Source of the DNA: a virus
Reading direction: 5' to 3' (one strand)
IMG/VR virus record: IMGVR_UViG_3300038463_000730
Span: 62,001-126,000 of that record
Length of the DNA stretch: 64,000 nt
Shown here: positions 52,607-63,270 of the stretch, in pieces
How the letters are laid out: each line of letters starts with the position of its first letter
Numbering within the stretch: the stretch's first letter is position 1
The notes under the pieces: generated by a model
The model's input: only the letters and a program-made list of their open reading frames with translations
What the model was told of the DNA's origin: nothing
Database searches by the model: none
Made by a program: the position numbers and the translations under genes

Positions 52607-53302
52607 TCAGGTCCACATCGTTCCTCGAACTTTGATCAAACGAATCAACATTTCATCTTCCATGTTCTTCATCTGATCACGCGCCTGTGACCAATCCTGA
52701 ACGAGCTTATGTCGCTCCTGAGATGTCGTAGCTTTCTCGCTCAAGTCGAACAAGCCATCGACACGATCCTCTTCGGTATGACGATCTAGTGTCCACCATC
52801 GATACAACGCCATAACCTCATCATAGGCGTCTTGTTGAGACCGAGCACCCATCGCATCGATCTCTTCCTCCGTGTGGTATTCACGAAGACTCGATGGTTT
52901 CTCTTTCTCTACGAAATCTCGCAGAATGGCAAAGTTCGCCAAAAGCATCCGGCCATCCGAGTCAATCCATCCGAATCGATAAGAATGTCGGGATGATTTA
53001 GTTTCACGGATATCGACGATGTGAAATTTGTAAGAGGGCAACGTGTGACACTGGACCCAATACCAAACGCGACCCATTCGATAGCCAATGCGACGAATCG
53101 GTCGGAATAATTTCGGAAGTGTTTTATTGAAGAACCATCGCACTGGAAATCGAACACGAACTTCTTTTTCCCAGTCTTCCCAACAGTACTCACTCGGGCT
53201 GATGAACGGATCAAAGTCTCGCATCTGCAACGCATTGCTATCGTGGCCAAGTGCTTTCGGCAACGGGAGCGCGAAATGTTTCTTAAAGAACCGAGACAGC
53301 AT
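52607..53302 (-). CDS. Hypothetical protein
   Basis: 231 residues, basic at the N-terminus and rich in Trp and Arg, with YHTEEEIDAMGARSQQDAYDEVM in the middle. No domain recognised and no ribosome site at the ATG. It lies between the glycosyltransferases and the large structural genes; virion assembly or regulation are both possible. Confidence 0.76.
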   Translation of the reverse strand: MLSRFFKKHFALPLPKALGHDSNALQMRDFDPFISPSEYCWEDWEKEVRVRFPVRWFFNKTLPKLFRPIRRIGYRMGRVWYWVQCHTLPSYKFHIVDIRETKSSRHSYRFGWIDSDGRMLLANFAILRDFVEKEKPSSLREYHTEEEIDAMGARSQQDAYDEVMALYRWWTLDRHTEEDRVDGLFDLSEKATTSQERHKLVQDWSQARDQMKNMEDEMLIRLIKVRGTMWT

Positions 53303-53337
53303 AAAAGCTAACCGAGACTAAAACGGTCGTATCGTCA

Positions 53338-56300
53338 TTACGGCAGTCCGAGAATATTCGCGAGCTGTGTCGAATTGAGCAACAGAACATTGTTGTTGAA
53401 TCCGGCCTTCTTCAGTAGAACGGTCACCTGAACCTTCGTATTCAACGTCTGAAGAATATTGTCTTCCTGAAGATGCGTAAAGTTCAACGTTAAGAGTCCG
53501 GTCGTGTAATCGATGTATACACCGATCGTGTCGTCTACAATGACTCCGGAGTAACCGTCTGTCGAGATTCCGGCCAAGTTTGGATAGAACGATTGCAACG
53601 ATACACTGAACCGGCACTGATTCAATTCCAACCCTGATGGATTACGAATGAATGTTCCGTCAGCGAATCGCATCGCCGGATAACCAAGACGAGTCGTACC
53701 GTTGCCATAGAAATCGGATACACAATCAGTGAAAATGTTGATCGTGTGTTCTTTGGCAAAGTCGATCGGTGGTATCTCAAGAACGATGGTTCCAACCTCG
53801 TAGTCAACTTTGAAGTAGTCACCATTCGGTACTACTAGTTGACCACCAACAACTATGTTTGATGGGGCAAAGAAGTCGTTCCGCCCCGGATCCACCGGAG
53901 TAGTAACCGGATATTGAACGAAGCCGTTCTCCGGTGGCAGAGGCGGAGGAGGAGGCGACGTCAAGTACGAGAACGTAGCCGGAACCGCTTTTGCGTTCGA
54001 TGTGCAGGCTACCAAGCTTGGCTGCCATGTCAACTGTCGAACTACCGTGTACGGGATCGGCGAGGCAACGAAATTGTAGCTTGCCAACGATGAATCATCC
54101 GTCATCAAATCTGGAGTCTGGTGTAAGATCGAATTACGATTTCCAGCTGTGCCGGTGTAGTAATCGTCATAACGTTCGTCATACTCTTCCAATGTCAATT
54201 CGACAATCTGGAATGTTGTCCCGACAATATTGCCAGGCTGACCGATGGAGTAACCATCGGCATAACTACTGATTGCGTTTACGTCTTGCAAATCGATAAT
54301 GAAATTGCTATTCACATCAGCTCGCATGAACGCGCGAATGTAGTTATCATCGACGATTGTTTTTTCGATCGCGATTGTGTGCAGATCAATTACTGATCCA
54401 ATCACGAATGTTCCGCTGTTTGTCGGATTGCTGACATCAGTCAACACAATCGGGTAGCCGGTGATATTCGGAATAGAAGTAAAGTCGAACGCGATGTCGT
54501 TCAATGTTGCGACAGATGCAGTATATCCATCTGTCAGCGCAACAGCAGCCGGTGCCAACATACCAACACCGCTGTATCCGTCAATCGTGAACTGAATAAC
54601 ATTCGAGGTAACGAATGGAGTCGTGTTAACTAGATACTGTTGGTACGTAGGTGAGGATACGAGTGACTGCCCGAGTAACACGGATCCAGCGACCGAGGCG
54701 TCCTCCTGGGTAACCGTTCCGTCGCCATCGACGTCCCCGTAAATCTCGGTGAACAACTGAGCCGAACCGACTCGATAGGTAGGAGAAGATGTTGGTGTCG
54801 TATTGACAGTGAACTTCGCATTTGTAAAGCTGCCGTTCAAAAGCGCTGTCACGAGCGCAACGTTATTGTACCCGTCAAGTGGATTGTTATCTACCTTGAT
54901 CAGTACTTTGTTCTTGTAGATACCGAAGTGGTAAAGCAAGAACGAAGATGGTATCGGATGGCCACCGAGCGTGGCCTGGCTGGAGTTCAATACCTTGACG
55001 TTGAAGTCCTGGATCGTTCCAACAATGAACGGTTCGGTTGTCTCCTGAAGCGCGGTAACGGTCTGGTCGAGCATCAAACTCAACTTCGGCACATACTGCT
55101 GCTTAGAGAACACTGGTTGACCGGTCGTCTGATTGTCCTGCTTGTTCGTCTGACTCAATACAGCTTGCATGACAGCTGTGTATTGCTGTGTAGTCGTGAA
55201 CGGTATGTTCCGTACGATGTTATCGATCGTAGCGCCGGTATTCGGATCGCTCGTTGTCTTTGGCAGAACCATTCCTTGCCCGGCATCGTAACCCTGACCG
55301 TCTGTAATCTTTGCTGCATCGTTGTAGATGCGGTACCACAACGTCTCGCCAGGAATATCTGTCCAACTTGTACCGTTGAACAACGTGTCCCTAGTATTGC
55401 TATTGGTTGGCTGGCCGGTTGGCATGACGAAATCGAACTGTTCACTCGTTGCACCGGAACGTTTCAATGTAAAAGCATAGTACGAACCAACAGTCAATGC
55501 TCCAGAGCCAACCGTCGTATTACTCAATACAAAATCTACCGGCTGTAGATATCCGTCCAATGTGATGCCGGTTGCCTGAAGTGAATTGAAACTGTAGCTA
55601 ATCTGTGCAAGGATGATGTTCGATGGGTCGTAGTCAATTGCAAGCTGAGGAACGATCTGACTTGAGTTCGAAACAGATGATTGCAACTGATAGAGTGTCA
55701 AAACAAGATTGTCATCAAAAGTATTGCTTGTTGACGTTAACTGCGGGGCACCGGGTGCTGGGTTTTGGTTCCAAATACCACCAGCCAACAGCACAGTTAT
55801 TTTCTGAATGTTGTTTGTTGTTGCCTGGAACTTAACTCCAAGCTGTGTCGTTACATCATTTGATAGAAGAGGACGTAGCTGAGTATACCCGGTCGAGATA
55901 TTGAGACTCGTAATATCGTAGCCCTGGCAACAAGCTGATAGCAATACACCGAGAGTAACGTAAGCTGGATCTAGATATAAATCGCGAAAGAATAGATTGG
56001 GCGATTGGTCTTGGGCAACACCAAGAATGTCACGAGAGATCGTGAACGCCGGGGCCTCGTCGATGATCAACGTCCCACCAAGATTAAACGACGTTCCGAC
56101 AATGCCACGCATATCGTTGAACAGAACGGATAGAACGTTGGCAAAATGCTTCGTACTAACCTGGACCTCATTGTTCCTGAAATAGAACGTCTCGTATTGT
56201 AAGTTACCTGCGAAGTCTAACCCGAACACGGCTACCTTGATCGCTCGGCGATCGAATGCCGCAGAGTTGGTCATGTTCAATCGTAACTGGACACCATTAA

Positions 56301-56547
56301 TCAGATCACTCGGCTGTGTTGCCGTGACAATCGGTTTGCCATCCAAGTTACCAACGACACTATCCGTGTTGAGTAGGATGTTGGGCGTGAGAGTGTTGAG
56401 CAGTACACCGGACCCGAAATGGTTGTTGACTACCGCAGTTACGGCTCCATCGTTGTGAGCCTGTTCCACCGTCATATTCTGAGCAGAGACCTGCTGAGAA
56501 TCAAACCATATGTTTTCTAACGTACTTACTGGTTGTCTTTGGGTCAT
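53338..56547 (-). CDS. Large virion/tail protein with split dockerin-like repeats
   Basis: 1069 residues, Thr/Asn/Gln-rich and beta-structured. Two calcium-loop repeats resembling type I dockerin occur: GDVDGDGTVTQEDASVAG (near residue 605) and ADVNSNFIIDLQDVNAI (near 745). They are separated by about 110 residues that include the recurrent module NSGTFVIGSVIDLHTIAIE. The tail ends in another beta domain. It follows the 2231-residue gene by 3 bases. Probably a baseplate or fibre-hub protein. Confidence 0.85.
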   Translation of the reverse strand: MTQRQPVSTLENIWFDSQQVSAQNMTVEQAHNDGAVTAVVNNHFGSGVLLNTLTPNILLNTDSVVGNLDGKPIVTATQPSDLINGVQLRLNMTNSAAFDRRAIKVAVFGLDFAGNLQYETFYFRNNEVQVSTKHFANVLSVLFNDMRGIVGTSFNLGGTLIIDEAPAFTISRDILGVAQDQSPNLFFRDLYLDPAYVTLGVLLSACCQGYDITSLNISTGYTQLRPLLSNDVTTQLGVKFQATTNNIQKITVLLAGGIWNQNPAPGAPQLTSTSNTFDDNLVLTLYQLQSSVSNSSQIVPQLAIDYDPSNIILAQISYSFNSLQATGITLDGYLQPVDFVLSNTTVGSGALTVGSYYAFTLKRSGATSEQFDFVMPTGQPTNSNTRDTLFNGTSWTDIPGETLWYRIYNDAAKITDGQGYDAGQGMVLPKTTSDPNTGATIDNIVRNIPFTTTQQYTAVMQAVLSQTNKQDNQTTGQPVFSKQQYVPKLSLMLDQTVTALQETTEPFIVGTIQDFNVKVLNSSQATLGGHPIPSSFLLYHFGIYKNKVLIKVDNNPLDGYNNVALVTALLNGSFTNAKFTVNTTPTSSPTYRVGSAQLFTEIYGDVDGDGTVTQEDASVAGSVLLGQSLVSSPTYQQYLVNTTPFVTSNVIQFTIDGYSGVGMLAPAAVALTDGYTASVATLNDIAFDFTSIPNITGYPIVLTDVSNPTNSGTFVIGSVIDLHTIAIEKTIVDDNYIRAFMRADVNSNFIIDLQDVNAISSYADGYSIGQPGNIVGTTFQIVELTLEEYDERYDDYYTGTAGNRNSILHQTPDLMTDDSSLASYNFVASPIPYTVVRQLTWQPSLVACTSNAKAVPATFSYLTSPPPPPLPPENGFVQYPVTTPVDPGRNDFFAPSNIVVGGQLVVPNGDYFKVDYEVGTIVLEIPPIDFAKEHTINIFTDCVSDFYGNGTTRLGYPAMRFADGTFIRNPSGLELNQCRFSVSLQSFYPNLAGISTDGYSGVIVDDTIGVYIDYTTGLLTLNFTHLQEDNILQTLNTKVQVTVLLKKAGFNNNVLLLNSTQLANILGLP

Positions 56548-56550
56548 TGT

Positions 56551-59500
56551 TTAGGGTTCCTCATATGTAATCGTAGCTCGCGAAACGGCTGGCTTTAGGG
56601 TATTTATCAGTGTTTCTAGAACAGATTGCACATCTTTGCTTCCACTAACAATGCCAAATGAATCAATGATATTGATCGAAAAATCGAAGATGCCGAAATT
56701 CTCGTTTTTGAGCAAAGCGTAGTTTGTATTTAGCTTCTGCACGGTATTGAAATCCAGCAAATAGGTCGTATAAAGGTCCGTTGTGACCGGGAATGTCGCG
56801 GCAACGTTCGCGTTATAGTTGACATCAATCGGTACGCCGAACGCTATGAATGGCTGTCTCATGATATCGCTAATGCGTAAATTATCGATTAAACAGTTAC
56901 CAATATTCTTCCCATTATAGTCTGATCCAATATTGAACTGGTTTACTTGATCAGTTGTTTTGATCGATGTAAAGATGGCGCTCTGGCCAACGAAAGACTG
57001 GCCAAAAACGATATTCTGACCGAATAGCAATCCCTGACCGTACAACACGTTTCCATGCTCAAACCCATCTACAAAGAGGTGGATCTGGTCATTCGTGCCG
57101 CCTGAGTTGACGGTCCAAGTTGCCTTGACGCGGTGCCATGTTCCGGCTTGCCAGAAAATAGGAGTCCTGACCTGATAGTCATTGCCAGCTCCACGAATAT
57201 CGAACGTCAAATACCCGTACGGGTCCTTGTAGATGCTGAGTCGATCGCCTTTCAATCCGTTCGGAATGTAAGTTACGATCACAGGAGTCTGCTCATTTGG
57301 CAGCGGGTCGGACAGATTGATTGTCTGCAAGTCAGAACTGACCGAACCTTGTCCACCGTAGTAGTTGTAGCTCTGATTTCCGTACTGAAGAGTGACCGAC
57401 ACAACCGTTCCGATCAATCCGGCAACCTGCACGGTCGCACGGTTCGTGCTGCTAACCTGTTCCGTTATGATACCTGAGGCATCGAAATAGAATCGGTAGA
57501 CTGGGTCGTTGTATGTATCGATGAACGGATTGGCCCAGAACTCGATCGAGCCTGGAGTTCTGGTGTTCAGAAGGCCGAGGTTGTCCACGGTCATCGGTTG
57601 TTTATCCAAGATCACGCTCTGACCGAAATTCGGATTCACACTGGAACCATACTGAAGCAACGAACGATCTGCGTTGATGTAGAACGGAGCCGAGTTGGCA
57701 GCCGTGGCATCATTCATTGTCAACAACGTGAGTGTGTTTTTCGAAATCGGCGGAGGATTGATCGAGTTGAACAGTTGGGTGACCGAGCCAGTCATCGGGT
57801 TGACCGCTTCACCGACACGGGTATCGGACAACATGATCGAATCGATCCGTACCTGGTCAACAATCGCATTGATCTGGTGGCTTCCAGACAAGTCCGAACC
57901 AATATAGGTTGACTTCATCAACGGATCGAACTTTGCAGCAAGATACGTTGCATAGGTGAACTGATACGTTCCCTGTGTCAACAGGTACGGTTGTCCAGGT
58001 GTTGGTGCGTTTTCGAAGAAGAACGTTCCGTTCTGAAGTCCGTTTCGAACAGTGGTTGTGTTGAGGATTTCGTATGGAATAGCGTTTGGGTATGCCGGTG
58101 GACTAGCCTTTGTTCCAAGGAATGTTGCTGGGAATGGCGTAGCAACGGTCAAGTTGTTATTGTCCTGCACAGATACAATTTTGTAGTATCCAGCGGCAGC
58201 ACCAGCATTCATCCCTGGAAAAATGTGAATGTAATTTCCAACATCAATCGGAGTAAACAATGCATTAGTATCAGTAAAGGTTGTCTGCCCGATCGTTCCT
58301 TCTGGAGTATTGCCCCAGAAGACCTGGTAGCTGTATTGGATGACAGGATAGTTTGGGCTCGATTCCGACACGGTCAAGTAATCTGTTTCGAACACAGTCA
58401 ACACGAATGCATTCTGATTCAGGTTGATCGGATTGTACTCGGCTGTGATCGAACTGACGCAGAGGAACATCGTTCCGGTATCGAGTGTCTCTTCACCAGT
58501 GAAGGTGAGTGGCACGGATTCATAACCCGTCGATGTTAATCCATCGATCGTAACGGTTACAGGGAATGTGACATTCGTTCCAGCCAGCCGTACTGATAGT
58601 TTCCGGCCCGGATCTCCACGTCCAACGTTCGAACAGCTTGTGTACCCATCGAAGTTTGTTGCGGTCCACAAATAGTAACCGTCATTAACCGACTGCGATG
58701 GATAGACTGCGGTCTCGGTCATGAGAAACTTCGTAATCTTGACATCCGACAAACTCACCGGAGGTGGCAACACGGTCTGCAAGAAATTCTGACAGTTGCC
58801 CCAAGCGTAGTAACGCTGGGTCACGTATTTGAAGTTCAATCCGAGCGGCTTGATCAGTAATGTATCTCCGGCCTCGGCGCCATTCGATAGAATAATCTGG
58901 TTGTAGCCATCACTTTCCGTAATCTCGTAATACGGAAACAATGCGCGGGGTCCAGGGATCTCCGTTTCAACTCCAGAGCGCAGAACCGTAACAGCAATGT
59001 TTTTGTAAAGATCAATTCTGGTCTTTACATCAATCGTGAGCTGGTTCACAGAGTAGTTTACCGATGTCAAACTCAATGGCATCGAGGCACTCAAAGTCAG
59101 TTGGTTACCATTTACGTTAGTAATGGTGTAGTATGTATCGAAGCCAATCTCCTGAATGTACAGTTTATCATTGACCTCAATTCCAGCGGCATCGAAGCTC
59201 TGTCCTGCCGTTACGATGGCCGAGCCAGCAATCGTGACCATGTCATCGCCTGCTGTGATGGGGCGCGTAATGACTGAGACAATTTCCTCCGGGTTCGGCG
59301 TGCGGAACCGCTGTCCGAAATTGATCGGAATCTTCGTTCCATAACGAATGAGATTCGGAACCTCCAACCCGTCGATAAACAGGTGGATCTCGTCCTGGCT
59401 TGACTGAGAGTTCAAGGTCCACGATGTTGCAACGAAGTGAGGTTGGTTCGATATCCAATTGCTTACGTCCGCGCTGACCTGGTATTGAGCCCGATTGTTA

Positions 59501-62500
59501 TCGATGACGCGGAAGTTGAGGTACCCTGCCGGGTCCTTGTAAATCGAGATTCGGTTACGATCCGGGACATCTCCCACATCGAGCAAGTAGTGGAAGTAGT
59601 CAGCAACGAAACAAAATCCCTGATGAACCGATGTATCGTTGAACACGGCTCGGTTACCAGCGCTGGTAATAGAAGCGTACCCATCACTCGGGTACATATA
59701 CTTCGCATCAAACAACTCACCATCGGTTGTCATCGTGATAGAGTACGCAAGATCGGTATCGTTGACCACGTCAACGTACCAGCGATTATAGCTACCGTAG
59801 CCATCAGGGCACAGGTAGATGAACACGCCTTCTTTATGTTTGTTCGGTTTACCAAGTGGCGAAATTGGTCCACGTTTCGAAACAGTGAAGAACTGATTTC
59901 CAAGTGTATCTGTCTTGTAAACAGGGTGAACTTCGCCCGCACCAATAAAGACCCGGCTCTCGTTGACGAATGCCCCGTTTGCACGAATGATGAATGTCAG
60001 TTCTGAATCATTGTCGATTCCGTTCCATTGAGGAAGAATCCACGATGAGAACGTTCCTTCATCGATACTGATACGCGAACATGTTGGAACGACGACGTTC
60101 TGTCCCGGCCCCTGCAAGAGCAGTCCGTTGTCGTACTTGGCAGGCAACACTTGCGGGTTGTTGTTGACCTGTGGAGGCTCGGGATACAGGAATGCGCTAC
60201 CGAGTGACCATAGCTCGAAGATGCTTTCTTCAATCTGTGGCGGCACCTGTGTGATGGTCTGAACCATGTTAGTCATCGCACCGATCGTCGGTCCCTTCGG
60301 GAGCGACCCCATCGCCGCAATTAAACAGTTACGATAGTTCTCGCGGTCAAACGTATCATCGAATACGCTGAGCAATGGAATGTTGATCAGGGTTCCGAAG
60401 TTCTTCAGCAACGCATCACGCAATGCTCCAACCTTGTACGTAACGTAGTATTGGTCGCCTGCCGATATCGAAGCTGAGTTACGGAAGTCTAGATAGTTGT
60501 CTCCGTACTCGTAGTCAACGATGATCTGATCTGCCAGGTAAGTGTAGTCGAGGTAGTAACCGCCCTTGTCGTAGTCCAGCACGACACGGGAACCTGATGT
60601 AATTGTTGCCGTTACGGTCACGATCACGTTGTCACCGTTCTGCGGAGAACCGGTTCCGGCCAGTGTCAACACAATCGGATTGCCAATAGCATACGAACTG
60701 TAACCTAGTACAGCGTTGTCAGATAGCCTGGTCAACGTGAACGTCAACGAGATGTTCGGAGACAAGTAAGTCAGATCGAACCCAGTGTTCAAGAAGTATT
60801 GGCTACCTACCTTGTTGACCACTTGCAAACTCGATACAACCAACGGGCTCATATTGACCGAGTGATCAAGGAACGTTGTTGCCGAAGCGAAATTGATCGG
60901 GCTAGGATTAAACAGAAGGTCGTTGAACTCGAAGGCTGAGCGCATAGCTCCGACCGAGCTGGAGATACCTGGAGTAAACACGGCGTTCATGAAGACACCG
61001 ACTGCTCCACCGACCAAGAAGTATGGGAAAAGCGGATTGTTGTTCAGAATCTTCTCGTCTGACAAGTCGAACGTCGATGGAAGAATCGAACCATCGGTAA
61101 AGCTTGTATACGTAAAGGTCTCGTTCGCCGGTTGAGACATACTGATCTTGTAATAGATATTGAGTGGCGCGATAACATGTGGGAACTGTGGAATTATCTC
61201 TGGCCCACGGTACGAAACAGTCCCTATATCTTGGCTCTGGTCCGTGGTAACGGCGACATAAATAACACCGTCAACATAATCAACCATGTACTGGCCAACA
61301 GCTGTCAATCGAACAAGATTGTTTACCTGTGTATCATCCGCATCGAAATAGACTTCGCGCTGGAAGACCGATGACATCGATGGAACCAAACTCGTGTTGA
61401 CAGATGACCCGATACAGTCTTCCGTAGCCGAAATGATATTGTTGTTTTGCAGATCGATCTGGAAAATAGTCTGACCGTTGTTTATCGTTTGATTGATAAA
61501 CAGTGTTTCATTTAGGATTTGCTGAAACGCGGCGCGTTCTTCAGTCTGGGTCGGAATATCGGGTGGTGAAGGGAAGGTGAAGAAGACGAGGTCATTCTCC
61601 CAGCGAGTAACGGTGTAGGCCTGGCCCTGTGTTTCGTTGAAGATACGGAACACATCCGTGACCGGGCTATTCTGGACACGCAATGCATTCAAGTTTGGAA
61701 TAATCTGGTTGTTGATATTCTCAGCCAACACCTCAACGTGAACGTCAGCAACGTAGTCAATGTTCGGCACGAACACATCTTCAAAAGCAAATGCGATGTT
61801 CGCGCCCGTTCCGATCAACTGACTTGTTGGGAGCGCTACCAAATCAGCCGTATCGGTCGCGTAGACGTAATCGATAAGAGGTTGGAACGTATAGAGATAG
61901 TTGTACGTGGCTAACGGAGGGAAGGGACCGGTGCCATTGTTTGAACGGTCTGCACCATAGACGTAAACTGTTCCAGTGGTGTAATCGACCGAGTACTCTC
62001 CTGGATTGGAAGGAAGTTCTTGAAACGAAAACTGTAGTTCGGTCTTGAACGCCGGGTGAACGGCCGAGAGCGCCGGATTGGCATTTGGATCAAGGAACTG
62101 AACGCCTTTCAATGTCAGCGCATTTCCATTCTGATCAACAATTGGAGAATTTTTGAGGTTGAAAATGTTCTCGATCGATGGAACGACTTCTCGTACCGAT
62201 GGAATCACTTTCGTTACCGTTACAGAGACCGGGTTGACGTTTCTCCCTAGATTCTTGTACTCATAGTTCGCTACGATGTACGCAATGTTCGTAATGCTAA
62301 AGTTCGCATCTGTCAAAACGATATCGTTCAAACGAAACTGATTGCTGGCTAACGTTGCATACGGCGACGCATCCTGCGTATCGTATCTGGCATCAAGAAC
62401 TTGGTATCCCAAACCAGCTAGGTTGTACTGGTAGAACGTGCTACCATTTGGCAGAAGCCCATTGTAGAAGAACGTCAAACTTGTCAGTACAATTACGTTC

Positions 62501-63246
62501 GGGTTTTGAACGGTCAAAATCAAATCATTGGTATTGAATGTACCGACCTGATCGGTTGACCCGGCTTCAAGTCGTTCATCAACAATGCTGATCTGTCGTA
62601 ACGAAACAAGTGACGTATCGAAATCGGAAATGGTTATCGCGTTGTTTGCCGTGTACCCGGTTGGGTTTGGCGCGACACGGAGAACTTCGTACGTTCCTTC
62701 TTGACCAAGGCGATCGTACGGGCCTGTTCCACGAGTATGAACCTCATCCACGATGCTCTTCGTCAGGTAGTTCTCGTTCCCCATCTGGAGAATTGAGTAG
62801 TAGGCCTGAGACAAAAAGAACGCGGCAGTCTGGAGGTAGTTGTAGATGACCGACCCAGGCTCTAGGTTGTAGATGTTGTTTCTTAGATAGTTCGTAAAAT
62901 TGGTGAAGACCGGGTTGGCAGGATCATCCGGGCCCAGTACGAGAGTCGAGTTGTTACGCCCGTCCTCGATGAGGAACTGGGTCGCATTGATATCAGAGAA
63001 TCGAGTTGTGGATGTCGAGACGAACGTTACCGTGTACACACCAAGAGGCGTGAGCGGCTGGACCGTAAGCGTCAGTGTCGGACCACTGATACTTGCGAAA
63101 AGTACCGTAGGTACCGGCACAGTTGTTGACTGTGGCGCAATCTGAATGTTTGCAATACCGATCTCTGGATTGAGGTCAGCTGAAAACTTGCACACAATTT
63201 GTGTGCTCGATGGCGTCGTAAGCTGAATGAGCCTTAGATTTCCCAT
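56551..63246 (-). CDS. Giant baseplate/tail protein with two LamG-like domains
   Basis: 2231 residues. The N-terminal ~180 residues (IVCKFSADLNPEIGI and NNIYNLEPGSVIYNYLQTAAFFL) resemble baseplate-type proteins. Two concanavalin/LamG-like domains, each carrying RISIYKDPAGYLNF or RLSIYKDPYGYLTF followed by DEIHLFIDGLE or DQIHLFVDGFE, lie at about 1110-1370 and 1900-2150. A module AAGYYKIVSVQDNNNLTVA is near residue 1680. Likely carbohydrate-binding and structural. AGGATATC precedes the ATG. Confidence 0.86.
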   Translation of the reverse strand: MGNLRLIQLTTPSSTQIVCKFSADLNPEIGIANIQIAPQSTTVPVPTVLFASISGPTLTLTVQPLTPLGVYTVTFVSTSTTRFSDINATQFLIEDGRNNSTLVLGPDDPANPVFTNFTNYLRNNIYNLEPGSVIYNYLQTAAFFLSQAYYSILQMGNENYLTKSIVDEVHTRGTGPYDRLGQEGTYEVLRVAPNPTGYTANNAITISDFDTSLVSLRQISIVDERLEAGSTDQVGTFNTNDLILTVQNPNVIVLTSLTFFYNGLLPNGSTFYQYNLAGLGYQVLDARYDTQDASPYATLASNQFRLNDIVLTDANFSITNIAYIVANYEYKNLGRNVNPVSVTVTKVIPSVREVVPSIENIFNLKNSPIVDQNGNALTLKGVQFLDPNANPALSAVHPAFKTELQFSFQELPSNPGEYSVDYTTGTVYVYGADRSNNGTGPFPPLATYNYLYTFQPLIDYVYATDTADLVALPTSQLIGTGANIAFAFEDVFVPNIDYVADVHVEVLAENINNQIIPNLNALRVQNSPVTDVFRIFNETQGQAYTVTRWENDLVFFTFPSPPDIPTQTEERAAFQQILNETLFINQTINNGQTIFQIDLQNNNIISATEDCIGSSVNTSLVPSMSSVFQREVYFDADDTQVNNLVRLTAVGQYMVDYVDGVIYVAVTTDQSQDIGTVSYRGPEIIPQFPHVIAPLNIYYKISMSQPANETFTYTSFTDGSILPSTFDLSDEKILNNNPLFPYFLVGGAVGVFMNAVFTPGISSSVGAMRSAFEFNDLLFNPSPINFASATTFLDHSVNMSPLVVSSLQVVNKVGSQYFLNTGFDLTYLSPNISLTFTLTRLSDNAVLGYSSYAIGNPIVLTLAGTGSPQNGDNVIVTVTATITSGSRVVLDYDKGGYYLDYTYLADQIIVDYEYGDNYLDFRNSASISAGDQYYVTYKVGALRDALLKNFGTLINIPLLSVFDDTFDRENYRNCLIAAMGSLPKGPTIGAMTNMVQTITQVPPQIEESIFELWSLGSAFLYPEPPQVNNNPQVLPAKYDNGLLLQGPGQNVVVPTCSRISIDEGTFSSWILPQWNGIDNDSELTFIIRANGAFVNESRVFIGAGEVHPVYKTDTLGNQFFTVSKRGPISPLGKPNKHKEGVFIYLCPDGYGSYNRWYVDVVNDTDLAYSITMTTDGELFDAKYMYPSDGYASITSAGNRAVFNDTSVHQGFCFVADYFHYLLDVGDVPDRNRISIYKDPAGYLNFRVIDNNRAQYQVSADVSNWISNQPHFVATSWTLNSQSSQDEIHLFIDGLEVPNLIRYGTKIPINFGQRFRTPNPEEIVSVITRPITAGDDMVTIAGSAIVTAGQSFDAAGIEVNDKLYIQEIGFDTYYTITNVNGNQLTLSASMPLSLTSVNYSVNQLTIDVKTRIDLYKNIAVTVLRSGVETEIPGPRALFPYYEITESDGYNQIILSNGAEAGDTLLIKPLGLNFKYVTQRYYAWGNCQNFLQTVLPPPVSLSDVKITKFLMTETAVYPSQSVNDGYYLWTATNFDGYTSCSNVGRGDPGRKLSVRLAGTNVTFPVTVTIDGLTSTGYESVPLTFTGEETLDTGTMFLCVSSITAEYNPINLNQNAFVLTVFETDYLTVSESSPNYPVIQYSYQVFWGNTPEGTIGQTTFTDTNALFTPIDVGNYIHIFPGMNAGAAAGYYKIVSVQDNNNLTVATPFPATFLGTKASPPAYPNAIPYEILNTTTVRNGLQNGTFFFENAPTPGQPYLLTQGTYQFTYATYLAAKFDPLMKSTYIGSDLSGSHQINAIVDQVRIDSIMLSDTRVGEAVNPMTGSVTQLFNSINPPPISKNTLTLLTMNDATAANSAPFYINADRSLLQYGSSVNPNFGQSVILDKQPMTVDNLGLLNTRTPGSIEFWANPFIDTYNDPVYRFYFDASGIITEQVSSTNRATVQVAGLIGTVVSVTLQYGNQSYNYYGGQGSVSSDLQTINLSDPLPNEQTPVIVTYIPNGLKGDRLSIYKDPYGYLTFDIRGAGNDYQVRTPIFWQAGTWHRVKATWTVNSGGTNDQIHLFVDGFEHGNVLYGQGLLFGQNIVFGQSFVGQSAIFTSIKTTDQVNQFNIGSDYNGKNIGNCLIDNLRISDIMRQPFIAFGVPIDVNYNANVAATFPVTTDLYTTYLLDFNTVQKLNTNYALLKNENFGIFDFSINIIDSFGIVSGSKDVQSVLETLINTLKPAVSRATITYEEP

Positions 63247-63270
63247 ACAATGATATCCTAATAACCACGA

